From Escarpia spicata (Eukaryota > Annelida > Polychaeta > Sabellida > Siboglinidae): DNA of 64,000 nt. Positions 11,500 through 24,699 of the stretch are shown here, one piece after another. The position numbers and the translations under genes were made by a program. Position 1 is the first letter of the stretch, and each line of letters begins with the position of its first letter. A model generated the notes under the pieces. That model searched no databases. It was not told the DNA's origin and saw only the letters and a list, made by a program, of their open reading frames with translations. The stretch spans positions 65,139,427-65,203,426 of the forward strand of contig OZ023205.1 in NCBI GenBank assembly GCA_963995525.1. Reading direction: 5' to 3'.

Positions 11500-12790
11500 A
11501 TTTATGGCGAACGGCCAATAGACGTTAATTTGGCAAATGGCCATGATCAGTAATTTGTATTAATGGCGAACGGCCAATAGACGGTAGTTTGGCAAATGGC
11601 CATCAAATAATTGTTTGGGAAACGGCCGTGAACACTTAATACATGACAATCTAAGTATTGTTATTAATGGCGAATGGCCAAGAGACGTACATTTGGCAAA
11701 CGGCCATGATATGTTATTTGTGGCGAACGGCCGTGAACACTGAATACTTGGCAAATGGCCATGATCAGTAATTTATATTAATGGCGAACGGCCAATAAAC
11801 GGTAGTTTGGCAAATGGCCATCAAATAATTTGTTGGCAAACGGCCGTGAACACTTAATACATGACAATACTAAGTATCGTTAATTATGGCGAACGGCCAA
11901 GAGACGGTAGGTTGGCAAATGGCCATCAAGTAATTGTTTGGCAAACGGCCGTTAACACTTAATACATGACAATGCTAAATATTTATTAATGGCGAATGGC
12001 CAAGAGACGTACATTTGGCAAACGGCCATGATATGTTATTTGTGGCGAACGGCCGTGAACTCTGAATACTTGGCAAATGGCCATGATAAGTATTTTTTAT
12101 TAATGGCGAACGGCCAAGAGACGGTAGTTTGGCAAATGGCCATCGAGTAATTGTTTGGCAAACGGCCGTGAACACTTAAGACATGACAATGCTAAGTATT
12201 GTTATTAATGGCGAACGGCCAAGAGACGGTAGTTTGGCAAATGGCCATCAAGTAATTGTTTGGCAAACGGCCGTGAACACTTAATACATGACAATGCGAA
12301 GTATTGTTATTAATGGCGAACGGCCCAGAGACGTACATTTGGCAAACGGCCACGATATGTTCTATTTTTAGCAAACAGCCGTGAACAGTCAATACTTGAC
12401 AAACGGCCATAACAATTATTTTTGATTACTGGCAAACGGCCAAGACACGTTAATTTGGCAATGGCCATGATATGTTATCTTCAGCGACTGGCCATGAACT
12501 TGGCAACCGGCTGTGATAAGTATGTTATTAGTATTAATGGCGAACGGCCAAGATGCAGTAATTTGGCAAGCAATCATGATATTAATTAATTAATTATATG
12601 TTGTTAATTACTTAAGATTTTAATTAAAGTGGTATTAAAATGTTGTTTTAATTCATAATCATTTATATGTTATTAATGGCGAACGGCCTAGAAGTTAATT
12701 TTGGCTTAAGGCCATGGTAAGTAATATTTACAGCCAACAGGCGAGTAATTAATAACTGGCAAACGTCCATAACCTTTACTGGCATTAATA
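11500..12790. repeat. Complex satellite of about 105-120-bp units made of TGGCnnnnnGCCA palindromes
   Basis: Each unit holds three to five copies of an interrupted palindrome with a constant 5-base spacer: ATGGCGAACGGCCAAGA, TTTGGCAAATGGCCATCA, TTTGGCAAACGGCCGTGAAC, separated by AT-rich linkers such as ACTTAATACATGACAATGC. I count more than 30 palindromes between 11505 and 12560, degenerating toward 12790. The geometry TTGGC-N5-GCCAA is that of a nuclear factor I site. ORFs across the array are side effects of the repeat. Confidence 0.9.
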
Positions 12791-13099
12791 GTCGTCAACA
12801 ATAAGAGGTGAAAAACAGTCACGGGCCTCTTAAAATATGGACACTAGCCAATTTAATTATGTCAAGCAAACACCAGTTTTGCCAATCACCCTTCAGAAAT
12901 GAAACATGTCAAAGCCGCATAAACTTAGTGAAATTGGCTAACCGTATGTCAATATTAACTGCGCAAGTAGTACTGGGACTTGCACTGATATCACCGAGGT
13001 ACTAATTCTTGCATGCACTCATAAAGTTAATATTGGCAAACGGTCGCTGACATTTCCAATTGCAACGGCAATCTTTATAACTTGGAGTCACAATTTACC

Positions 13100-13768
13100 C
13101 GTCATGCTATGCCCGGTGACAAACAAAACCAGTGAACCGTAACTTCCCGGCTTACGGCTTTAAAATTTGTCCCACGGATGCTACGATATAAGCGAAGATT
13201 CCCGATGTCAGTAAAGTGAACACCTTCAGCTTGGCTGTTCCATATATACTTATGTCGCCAGCAAAACAGGCGCCGGCTCCGGTTACATTCGGTTTTGAGC
13301 GTAGAAATTACCGCTGCCACTCAAGCTAGCGGACCCATTTTCGAAATCAAAATGGCGCCACCTTCGCCGGCGCTCGATTTGGCACAGACATTCTTGCTTA
13401 ACTCCTCTTGCTAACAATTCGTCGACAAAGACACAAAGCAGTGATCCAACGGACTGTGGAGTAGGAGAACATGTTCTGCCTAAATCATTGCCACCCTGCT
13501 AAACAATTACAATGTCAGGTTGTATCGCCGAAATCTGTGCCATGGCATAGGCATAACATTTGGTTGCCGAAAAGATAGATACGGTCCGGCCGCTTGCTTC
13601 TACGGCCCGACCTGCTTTTCGAAGTTCGCAATTAACCCAGGGGAACTAGCGGACTCGACAAACTCGCCCAACCAATATGTATGAGAATGTCCGATAATAA
13701 GTATTTCTAGATCAGAAATCGCAGCCGACATGATTACGGCCGACGCCATTTCTGATCATCACAAGACT
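13100..13768 (-). pseudogene. SGNH-hydrolase-like domain of a mobile element, decayed
   Basis: On the minus strand, block I appears near 13690-13720 as LIIGHSHTYWLGEF, a central block near 13500 reads QPDIVIV followed by a Gly-Gly-Asn-Asp-Leu in a shifted frame, and the final block near 13200-13230 is GVHFTDIGNLRLYRSIRG. This order (GHS, GGND, DGVHxxxxGN) is the SGNH/GDSL-like domain carried by many invertebrate transposons and retroelements. At least two frame changes and several stops interrupt it. The CpG content is higher than in the surroundings. A genuine host esterase is less likely given the decay and the setting. Confidence 0.5.
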
Positions 13769-13769
13769 T

Positions 13770-15588
<1,819 letters not shown>

Positions 15589-15676
15589 TATAGTTTCAGG
15601 ACAAAACGCAAAATATCCATTTTCTTCGTTTCGAGACAAAGTCACTTTTGTGTTTTAACGTCTTTAAGTTTTTTTG

Positions 15677-15922
15677 TGCGCAGCACTTACTTGGGCAGGC
15701 ACAATCAATATGTAGACCTGTGAAGACGGCGAAGTCGCACATCTTCGGGGCCAAACGACCGCGGGTCTCACGGGACGAGTGATCACGGCCGCGACAATTC
15801 AGACTGTTGGGTATTGTGTTGCATGGGTATTTATAGGGTGTGCGTGTATTGTTCGGATGTAATGCGGTTGTGCGTACTTATGTTGGTTGTGTGAACTATT
15901 TACAATGCTGCACCCCACTACA
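15677..15922 (-). repeat. 3' LTR of a minus-strand LTR retroelement
   Basis: Reading the minus strand, the repeat begins TGTAGTGGGGTGCAGC and ends GTGCTGCGCA, i.e. TG...CA ends, about 246 bp. It is closely similar to 31419-31676 and 34761-34997. Just outside its 5' edge (minus-strand sense) is the purine tract ATTGGGGGAAT, a polypurine tract, which identifies this copy as a 3' LTR. Confidence 0.8.
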
Positions 15923-16798
15923 TTCCCCCAATCATAAAAAGAACGGGATATATTACGAGGAATATGTATGCAGTATTTTATGCAAATAGTCGTGAACTAC
16001 GGATAACTACAGAAAATATATACATTAAATATGACCTGTTAACCAAAACCCGAATGCCGTCTAGCATATCAGGCAAAGACTTCACTCAATTCTCAGTATG
16101 TTAGGTTATTTCCTTTTTACATTTTATTAAACAATTTACGCAAACCCGAACACCGACGTAATATTTAAATATCTCATTATAAATACATTTAATTAAATCC
16201 AACCATCATTGTGTTAACATTTGTATAATAAAACAAAACGAACTGATTTACAAATGAAACTTCACTCCCAATCATTATAAGAATCTACACACACAATTAT
16301 ATACACAAATTATATGTAGACCCTAGACCCTGGATACAGACAGGTGTCTAATGCATCATGCACTATGTGAGTACGTCCCGGGCACCGACAAGTGCCTCAT
16401 GTATCATATACTACATGAGTATATAATCACGAAAATATTTGTGTCCTAGGCAAATAGATTGTGATTGTGCGTGTGTGTATGCGTGTGGTGTGCGTTGCCG
16501 TTTCATTGTTAATCGATGGTATACAGGAGACGTCCATCGAGGCGGTACAATTGACATGCATTCAGACGACTCGCTTCCACCACTATATCGGTGGTTAACC
16601 CGTTCAACGAGACCACCCTCTCTGCTGAGGTGATTATATTCCATGGGTGATTCAGGCAAGTTGTCATTGAGGTGGAAGGTACGGCGTATCTGACTCCAGC
16701 ATGATCTTGTTGAGCTTCAGACTACAGACCGCCTCCTCCTCCTCCTTCACTCCTTCACTCTAGAGCTGTTTGCAACAGTCATATTTCTGTAGTACGTG

Positions 16799-17215
16799 TT
16801 AAGCAGCAATGTCCGCTTTCGTACTTGATAAAGGTCTTCCGTCACTGGGGTTTTGTGTTAGTCGGCTCTGGCTAACAGCGTGACTTGGCAATAACACAGT
16901 ATCAAGCTTTGTTAGTTCTGTTTCATCATTGGGCATATCCAATAAACAATCAGTTATTTGTGTTGACAGCCGGCTCTGACATACCGCCTCATTATCTACA
17001 GAATTTCTCGAATTTGATGGAACGGAATGAGAAGGTAATAGCATAATTGGTTGATCGGTTACCATGTCTGTTTTACTTCCCTCTTCGCCATGTACATCAA
17101 TATCCTGATTTGGGACCATATTTGACGATAGATCCTCAGTTTGACCTAATATTTTAGTAGCACACGCCAACACTTCGATAGCGGTTATCGTGACTGGTTT
17201 ATCTGTGAGGTTCAT
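16799..17215 (-). CDS. ORF of unknown function in LTR element 1
   Basis: A 138-codon open frame rich in Ser, Thr, Asp and Glu, with an internal near-repeat (IMLLPSHSVP... and VLLPSHAVSQSRL). No protease, RT or integrase signature is present. It lies between the zinc-knuckle end of gag and the 3' LTR, where pol would be expected in an autonomous element. It may be a C-terminal gag portion or a random open frame. Confidence 0.3.
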   Translation of the reverse strand: MNLTDKPVTITAIEVLACATKILGQTEDLSSNMVPNQDIDVHGEEGSKTDMVTDQPIMLLPSHSVPSNSRNSVDNEAVCQSRLSTQITDCLLDMPNDETELTKLDTVLLPSHAVSQSRLTQNPSDGRPLSSTKADIAA

Positions 17216-17329
17216 GTCTTTGTCATGAGTCAGGTCTTGTTTCCCTGGGGATAGACTCTGGCCGTCTAGTCTAGTCCCTATTCTTTTGGTGGCATGTTGC
17301 CATTTGTAGAAGCGTTTGATTGGGACCTA

Positions 17330-18960
17330 CTCCTATTTCAAGGATAACTGTGACTTAGATGTCTTGTTTCTCCGCAGTTGTAACCCCGGCCAGTGAAATG
17401 TTGTGACTGTCCACTACCAGGTGATTGCATGCGATCTGGTGATTGGTATTTTGGTGATCGACTATATCTCGTGAATTGCGGTTGACTGTTAGTGGGTGGT
17501 GTCTGTCGCTCTCGATCTAGACGTTGCTCAATTTAGATTAGCGTCAATCTCGCTTTCCTCTTTGTTTTTCATGTTGCCAGAACCGACTGGTTCCTGACAC
17601 TTATCATTCTCCGACGGTGTCGTTGCATGGCGACCGACAACCTGGGGTGAAGTATGCGGGGCGCGTACTGATATATCGTCCTCAAATGCAACCTGTCTCG
17701 CTGATACTGACAGTGTTCTACCAAGGACACCCTTATGATTACTGATACTAGTTTTCATTTATTTTACGGCTTTCCTAATTAACATTGGTTGTCTCTCACA
17801 GGCTGCTAACGCTGCCCTTCTTCCTAACACCTTTGAGGAACAGCTCCGTGGCCCATTTGTCTTAGGCTTTGTCTCCTGCTCCTTTCTATCCCAACGTGAC
17901 GACATGTTGGACCCGGTCTGCAAAATCTTCCAGAGATTCGGTAACTTCCTTTGATATCGTGGAGATTCCGTCGCACCACGCTTGGGTCTCCCTTCGTTTC
18001 AAATCTGCTCTTCATACGTTTCACAACCCTACGGTAATCATTCCGATCCTTACGGGAGCGTGTTCGTACATAATCAATAGCTTTGTTGTCACGCAGGCAT
18101 TCCTTTAGTCTCTCGAGTTTCAGATGACTACCCCAATTATAGTGCTTTGCAGAACCGTTAAACTGGTACAGAAATGTTTTTCATTCAAAAGAGTTCCCTC
18201 AAAATGTTGGTAATTTGGGTCCTGGGGGACTGTTTCGTTGACGATGTCGTGTATTCCTTTCTATGGATTCGTCAGATGATACCGAATTAGAATTAATGCC
18301 ACAAGAGTCAGACGAAGAAGAGGACGAAGACATTGAGGACGAATAATCGTACGAATATGTTGGCGAATTTGCTCCATTGCCTGTTCTCTTCTCCATTCCC
18401 CTTTTGTGATGTAGTGTGATATTACAATTGGTTTTGTCATGTGTGTGTTGCCCATCGGTTGTGTCGTGTGCGTGATGACTAAATGATTTGTCATTTGTGT
18501 GATGCCCATCGGTTTGAGGTGTTGTATTAGTCTTCCCCCTGGTTTCACACCGGCAGGAGAAGTTGTGTTGCTAGAAGGTTGTTCATTCTCGTCAATACCA
18601 AACCTGACCCTGTTTCATCTCTCTCTTTCATATTCTTTGATTTTGCAATCCCTCTCGTCAAGTTGCGCTTGATATTGTGCTTCCATCCTTTCCAGTTTAT
18701 CAGTTAACATCTCTAACTCATTGCTACCAGAATCTATCGAAGTAGCTCCTCCTGTGGGGTTTCTCTAAACTGATCCGTCCTGTTTCCAGCAAGTTATCCC
18801 AACACGTTTTAGTAGCGCCCGTGGCTGTCGCTAAGTCAGCAATTTATATTTCATCCTGCTTCCTGAGATTTAGTACTTTGGTAGCTTTTGTGGTGGATAC
18901 CCCTGCTAATCCCATAACCTGTTCTTTAGTGCATGTATATAAGTTGATTGTAGATGTCAT
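17330..18960 (-). pseudogene. Gag-like protein with HhH-type N-terminus and degenerate zinc knuckle (element 1)
   Basis: From the ATG at 18960-18958 (minus) the protein begins with a helix-hairpin-helix-like segment also seen in element 2 (TKATKVLNLR), followed by a coiled, charged middle region with a Ser-rich tract, then the block VVGRHATTPSENDKCQEPVG that recurs almost unchanged in element 2 (VGRHETTSPLLIDKCQEPVG). Near 17360 is NCGETRHLSHSY, a CCHC zinc knuckle that has lost cysteines. In-frame stops and frame changes (near 18890, 18780 and others) break the gene. Gag is inferred from the zinc knuckle and the position between leader and 3' LTR. Confidence 0.55.
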
Positions 18961-19494
18961 GTTGACGTCTAGATGCGTGTAAATGTATATATCAGTGTGT
19001 ACATACGAGGTAAATGCCTATTATTTAACTAAAATAACCCAGCTGGACAAAAGCTTAGATATTTACGATCACAAAATAATAAACCGTATCACGGAATAGA
19101 TACAAGACAATTAGTCAGCGATAATACCTAATCGGTATGTTCGGGAAGTAAACGACATTGTACAGCTTCACATAACCCAACCAGGATGTAGCTAGATTTT
19201 TTATGAACACGAACGTCATAAACAGGATAAAGTTATACAGAATACAAACACAAGTGACGAAATTCAATTACATAACAAACTATCCTCGATGCAAACACAA
19301 CGACGTAGCCTCGCTTAACCGACCCTCGCCTGGCTGCTTGACTTCGCCAGGAAGATTGGTTTGGCTCAGAGTCGCGTTTTGACTGGCCACTTGTTGACAG
19401 CCATGAGAGCTGCAACCTAGTGAATGTGCATGTGATTAAAAGATTTAACACTATTCAACACGATTGCCAACCAGAGAATTAATTATAGATGACA

Positions 19495-21095
19495 GGTGGG
19501 CAAGGAAGCCCTTTGGCTCTTCACGAGTCCAACCATTTTATCTACGTGTATCCCGTCCTTCTGAGGTATGTGTCGATGTTATTTTTAAACATATTCACGC
19601 TACTCGCACCCACACAATCAGCAGATAATATGTGCCATTCATTTACAACTTTCTTATATCTAATCTACACTGCTCCTTTGCTAATGTAACTTCATGTCTT
19701 CTAGACCTCATATATTTCTCAACTGAAAAAAATATATCTATATCAATATTTTCATAACCATTCAATATTTTAAACACTTCTATCTGATCTCCTCTCAACC
19801 TCCTGGTCTCTAGTGTTGTTTAACCACATTCTTTTATGCATATTTAGTAACTAAGATCCCTCAATTTTGCTATCATTTTAGTTGCACTCGTCCTTACTCT
19901 TTCTAACATATTTATGTCCTTCTTGCGATATGGCCTCCACGCTTGTATTCAATACTCTAAATGAGGCCTAACTATTGTTTTGTACAGCGGTATTATTAGT
20001 TCTTTTTCCTTATACGCTATATTTCGCCTAATTAATCCAAGTATTTGATTTCCATTTGAAGCTGCAATTCCGCACGGCTCTGAAACCTTCATATCAGCAC
20101 TAATGGTTAACTCTAAGTCCTTTTCTTTTACAGTAGTAGTTAGTACAGTACTCCCATTGTACATTGTACATCTTCGTACCCATGTCCTGTGTATTTATTT
20201 TTCCCAAAATTCAACAGCATTGCCATTTTTCAGACAATAATTTTGATCAACCTGTCAAGCTTATCTTGTAAATGTTGTCTATCTCCATCAGTTTTAATCC
20301 TTCTAAACACTTTTGTATCATTCGCAAATTTCAACACCTTGCTTGTTATATCATCGTCCAAATCGTTGATATATATTAAGAATAATAGAGATCCTAGTAC
20401 TGATCCACTCCACTGAATACATAATTCCAATTTGAAGCCTCCCATCAACTACTACTCGTTGTCTTCTATCAATCAGTCATTTATCTATTCAGTTAATTAT
20501 GCCTTCCCTATATCATGGGCCTTTAACTTAAGTAGTAAACTTTGATGTGGCACTTTGTCGAAAACTTTTTTTAAATCTAAGTAGATGATATCTACTGGTG
20601 ATCCCTCGTCTACCCATTTAGTGGTATCTTCCAAGAAATATAAGATATTTGATAAGCATGACCTCGCTTTTAGAAACCAAGTTGAGATGGAATTATCAAG
20701 TTATGTTTAACAAGAAAATTCGCCATGTGATCTTTAATTAGCCTTTCTAATAATTTAAAATCACAGATTTTAAACTCACTGGTCTGTAGTTATCTGACTT
20801 GTTTCTTCAACCGTTTATAAATAACGGTATAATGTTTGCTTCTTTCCATTCTAAAGGAACCACTCCCTCTTTTAATGACAAATTGAAAACTGTTGCAAGC
20901 GGTACGCTAATTTGTTCTGAAATGTCCAATACTAGTTTGGGCGGAATCCCATCCACTCCACGCGATTTATTATCCTTCATAGCCCTTATTTTCTTAGCTA
21001 CCATCTCCGGGGTTATAATTAACTGTCCTAAATAGTATGAATCAACCCCCTTGAACTTAGCCTCTTGTACTACATACCTGATAGACATAGCCTGT
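19495..21095 (-). mobile_element. CR1-like LINE remnant, copy B
   Basis: On the minus strand, 20807-21088 reads a good fingers domain (GVDSYYLGQLIITPEMVAKK ... SRGVDGIPPKLVLDISEQIS), and 20230-20448 the palm with LLFLIYINDLDDDI and FANDTK, in which the YADD/FADD box has lost its first catalytic Asp. Thumb and 3' UTR follow to 19495. Frames shift between blocks. Confidence 0.8.
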
Positions 21096-21109
21096 TTGTT
21101 TGGTTGTAG

Positions 21110-21339
21110 ATTCTACAGCTGCTATAGCCCACGCTGAATCGTTTGTACAATCGCTACGCAGTCCGTTCAATCGTGTTTTCATGAGAGGTCTTTCGAGGGA
21201 GAAAAATTTGAAAGAACGAAAGCGGATAGTTGATGAGTATTACCGGAGGTTGGTCGACCAAGTAGCAATGGCGCCCGCTGAACGAGGCTTTGATGCTGTC
21301 ATTAACGTCGTCTCAGTAGCAAGAACTGATGTTATCTGA
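21110..21339 (+). CDS. Duplicate of the host terminal exon
   Basis: Same acceptor (TTTGTTTGGTTGTAG), same length and same TGA as the exon at 6252-6481, with a handful of substitutions: SREKNLKERKRIV here against SKEKNVEERKRIV there. The reading frame is fully preserved. It has no matching upstream exon within the copied block, so it is either an alternative last exon of the same gene, reached by long-range splicing, or a silent duplicate. Confidence 0.4.
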
Positions 21340-21829
21340 GCTTGTCCTATTCATACTGCGTTTTATTGCAGATAGACCATATTACGTGAAAATGCCCGCA
21401 AATGCCAACTAACGCGATCAGGCATGTGTTCAAACCCATATTGGGATTGGGATTAATTTTAATTTCGAAATTATTTTATTTAGATACGATCAAATAAAAT
21501 TGCAAAACTTCAAAGCTGATTGAAAGTACATTTATGTTTAAAGGTAATTCCTCAGAAATAGATGAACAATACAATTACTAGTGTTTACATAACGTCTCAT
21601 ATCTTTAAACAACTGTAACCGGTGAAATAAAGTGCATAATGTTTGCCTTTTTTCTGGTTTATAACATTCATATATTGATTATGATTTGTTGCATTTCCTT
21701 TTTATACGACCTCACAGTGATTGGGTTCGATGATATGTCACATCGTCCGTGACTTCACTACACATTGTGATAGACAGTATTGCAGTTGTTAGAAGGTAGC
21801 ATTGTTACCGGTTTTGGTGTAATTGTAGA

Positions 21830-24200
21830 TGTACTCCCCTGTACTGTTTCTAACACATCTATGTCCTTCTTACGATATGGCCGCCACGCTTGTATACAAT
21901 ATTCTAAATGAGGCTTAACTATTGTTTTGTACAGAGGTATTATTAGTTCTTTTTTCCTTATACGCTATATTTCGCCTAATTAATCCAAGGATTTGATTTC
22001 CCTTTGAAGCTTCAATTGCGCACTGCTCTGAAACCTTCATATCAGCACTGATGTTTAACCCTAAGTCCTTTTCTTTTACAGTAGTACTTAGTACAGTACT
22101 CCCATTGTACATGATACATCTTCGTTCCCATGTCCTGTGCATTTACATTTCCCAAAATTGAACAGTACTTGCCATTTTTCAGACCATTTGATCAACCTGT
22201 CAAGATTATCTTGTAATTTTTTTTATCTCCGTCACTTTTAATCCTTCTAAACAGTTTTGTATCATCCGCAAATTTCAACACCTTGCTTGTTATATCATCG
22301 TCCAAATCGTTGATATATATTAAAATAATAGAGGTCTTAGTACTGATCCATGTGGCACCCCTCTCAATACTGATTTCCAGTTTGAAGCCTCACCATCAGC
22401 TACTGCTCGTTGTCTTCAATCAATCAACCATTTGTCTATCCAGTTAATTATACTTTTTCCTATATCATGGGCCTTTTGTTTAAGTAGCAATCTTTGATGT
22501 GTCACTTTGTCGAAAGCTTTTTGAAAATCTAAGTAGTCGATATCTACTGGTGATCCCTGATTTACCCACTTAGTGTTATCTTCCAAGAAACATAACATAT
22601 TTGTTAAGCATGACCTCGCTTTTAGAAACCCGTGTTAAAATGGGATGATCAAGTTATGTTTAACAAGGAAATCCACCATATGATCTTTAATTAGCCTTTC
22701 TAATAATTTGCAAATCACTAATGTTAAACTCACTGGTTTGTAGTTCTCTAACTTGTTTCTTGAACCTTTTATAAATAACGGTATAAGGTTTGCTTCTTTC
22801 CATTCTAAAGGAACCACTCCCTCTTTTAATGACACATTGAAAACTGTTGCAAGCGGTACGCAAATTTGTTATACAATTTCCAATAGTAGTTTGGGCGGAA
22901 TTCCATCCACTCCAGGTGATTTATTATACTTCATAGCCCTTATTATCTTAGCTACAATTTCCGGGGTTACAATTCACTGTCCTAAATAGTCTGAATCAGC
23001 CCCCTTGAACTTAGCCTCTGGTACTGGCAGTGAACTTAAATATTCCCTGGTAGATATGGCATTACGAATCCCTCTGATATTATAGTTCCATCACTATCTT
23101 CTATAGGACCGACCTTATCTTGAACTTTCTGATTGCTTCGAACATATGCACACAAACTTTTGCTCTCATGTTTTATATTACATGCTAATTTTTTTTCATA
23201 GCTTCTCTTTGAATTTCTAGTTCCAGCTGTAGCTTGGTTAAGTGATTCGTTATAAATGTTGTAGTCTTCATTACTTCAAGTACGCTATATGACTTCCACA
23301 TCGTTTGTTTGTACTTAATTTTTATAATGGCTTCTTTCGATCAGTGTTTCTTTTTGGACAGTTTCCCTTGTTTTTTCAAGGGAACAAAATTATCTACGAT
23401 GCAATCAATTTCACTCTTTAAGATAATCCAGCATTCTGTTGCTGTCTTATTCTTCAGTGTGTTCTTCCAGTCTATCTTTGCTAACTATTTCCTCACGTCC
23501 TTATATTTCTTTTGTGGAAATTTCTCCTGCACTGCATTTTACTATTCCTTTCTGATTTTATTTTAATGGTAAAATGTATCTGGTTGTGATCACTACTCCC
23601 CAGTGGTTCACATTCCTTGACATTGTCAACTAATTCATTCTGTGAGGACAAAAATATGTCTAACAAATTCGCACCCCAGGTTGGTTCTGCTCAACTAATG
23701 CGTTGATCGCCATCCTTTTGCAGTTGATGTATGTTGCCCTTCCTCCCATTACTGCCAAAATTCCTGACAGAATAAACTGTTTAACTCTTGTCTAACTGTC
23801 TGTACGTCTGTACTATTCCAGTTGTTCCCTCTTTGTCTGCATTATCTGTCCCTACGTGTACTACTATAGACCCTACCATGCCATGCCCCAGTATATTCTC
23901 TACTCTTTCAGTCACATGCTCTATCCTAGCCCCTGTAGACAAAAAACGACGTCCTCCCCCTCGCTTAGTGTCAATTCAGTCTTTCTAAGAATAGAATCAC
24001 CCATGAAGACCCTCTCTCTTCTCATTGCCTCCTCAATCACTGCCTCAGAGTAGCTCCTTCTCCGGTTTGCATCTGTCTGGTTGTTGTCTTTTCCCTCTAC
24101 CGTCTTCTCTCCTGTCACATTCTCTTCCGATCCATTCGTTCCTGTCGCTTTTTCTCTTGTGACCTTTCCTCATGTCGTCGTCCCTATAATGACTTCTCTT
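21830..24200 (-). mobile_element. CR1-like LINE, longest copy (C)
   Basis: Minus strand, from the 5' side: an SGNH/esterase-like ORF segment at 23921-24118 (RVFMGDSILRKTE, then GEDVVFCLQG), a long degenerate middle with endonuclease remnants around 23000-23700, fingers and palm fragments at 22989-22600 (SLKEGVVPLEWKEANLIPLF, LLERLIKDHMVDF), DIDYLDFQKAFDKVTHQRLL at 22416-22598, and the thumb at 21915-22142 ending near 21830. Order and motifs match CR1-group elements whose first region carries an esterase domain. All ORFs are broken. Confidence 0.8.
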
Positions 24201-24498
24201 CTAGGCACGAAACTACGAAAAAAGTTTAACGTCGGTTTATTTTGTGTGTGACATGTTTCAATGTAAGTTTAATGTTGAATAGTTGTTACAGTTTAGTATT
24301 ATGTGATAACAATGTATCCTTATTTATTTTTTATTTCATAGTTGGCTTGACAGCCAATCATCGTCTCTACCCGAATCTGGGGTAAAGTCCCCTACCAGTA
24401 ACATTGACAGGGGCTTAATAATCCAGGCCGTAGTGAGGAGCCTATGCTGCCACCTCACGGCGCATGGATAATCGAGGCTAACAACGTCTTTGTTAAAG

Positions 24499-24655
24499 TG
24501 TTATGCTGCGTTCTAATCACATGTGTATGTCGTGAATACGACTTCGTAATCCCTACTTGACCCAGTTGCATAAATTTACAAGTGGTACACTCGAGGACCC
24601 CGTTCGCCAAGTTGTATTCACGACTTACAAGACGTGATTTGAACGCAGCATTACA
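24499..24655. mobile_element. Fold-back MITE-like element, about 157 bp
   Basis: The left end TGTTATGCTGCGTTCTAATC and the right end GATTTGAACGCAGCATTACA are near-perfect inverted repeats, and pairing continues inward (GTCGTGAATACGAC against GTTGTATTCACGAC). The two arms together make up most of the element. No ORF is inside. I could not identify a convincing target-site duplication. Confidence 0.6.
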
Positions 24656-24699
24656 CCCAGTTCTACTCTTGTCGCGTAGCAACGGACAGCGACGCGCAA

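Larger units (their letters stand above)
15677..19470 (-). mobile_element. LTR retroelement with gag only (element 1), 5' end lost
   Basis: Minus-strand order: leader (about 19466-18960), gag-like ORF remnants (18960 down to about 17330), a further ORF at 17215-16799, polypurine tract and 3' LTR (15922-15677). The leader and gag match the element at 32500-34997 over long stretches. No protease, RT, RNase H or integrase motif is visible between gag and the 3' LTR, although both flanking parts are present. This is therefore either a non-autonomous gag-only derivative or an internally deleted copy. The 5' LTR is absent because the block duplicated from 4469-6820 begins right there. Confidence 0.65.
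19473..21677. repeat. Duplicated genomic block, copy B
   Basis: Second copy of 4469-6820, about 15 kb away in the same orientation. It carries the CR1-like LINE remnant, acceptor, terminal exon (21110-21339) and downstream sequence, ending at the same TTCATATATTG. It lacks the internal tandem duplication seen in copy A near 4870-5010. No counterpart of the upstream exon at 3898-4069 is present before it. Confidence 0.75.

Noticed and set aside
11560..12410. Minus-strand ORFs in the palindrome satellite
   Set aside because: Each follows the repeat period, with repeated phrases (GHLP, WPFA), and no codon-level constraint is evident.
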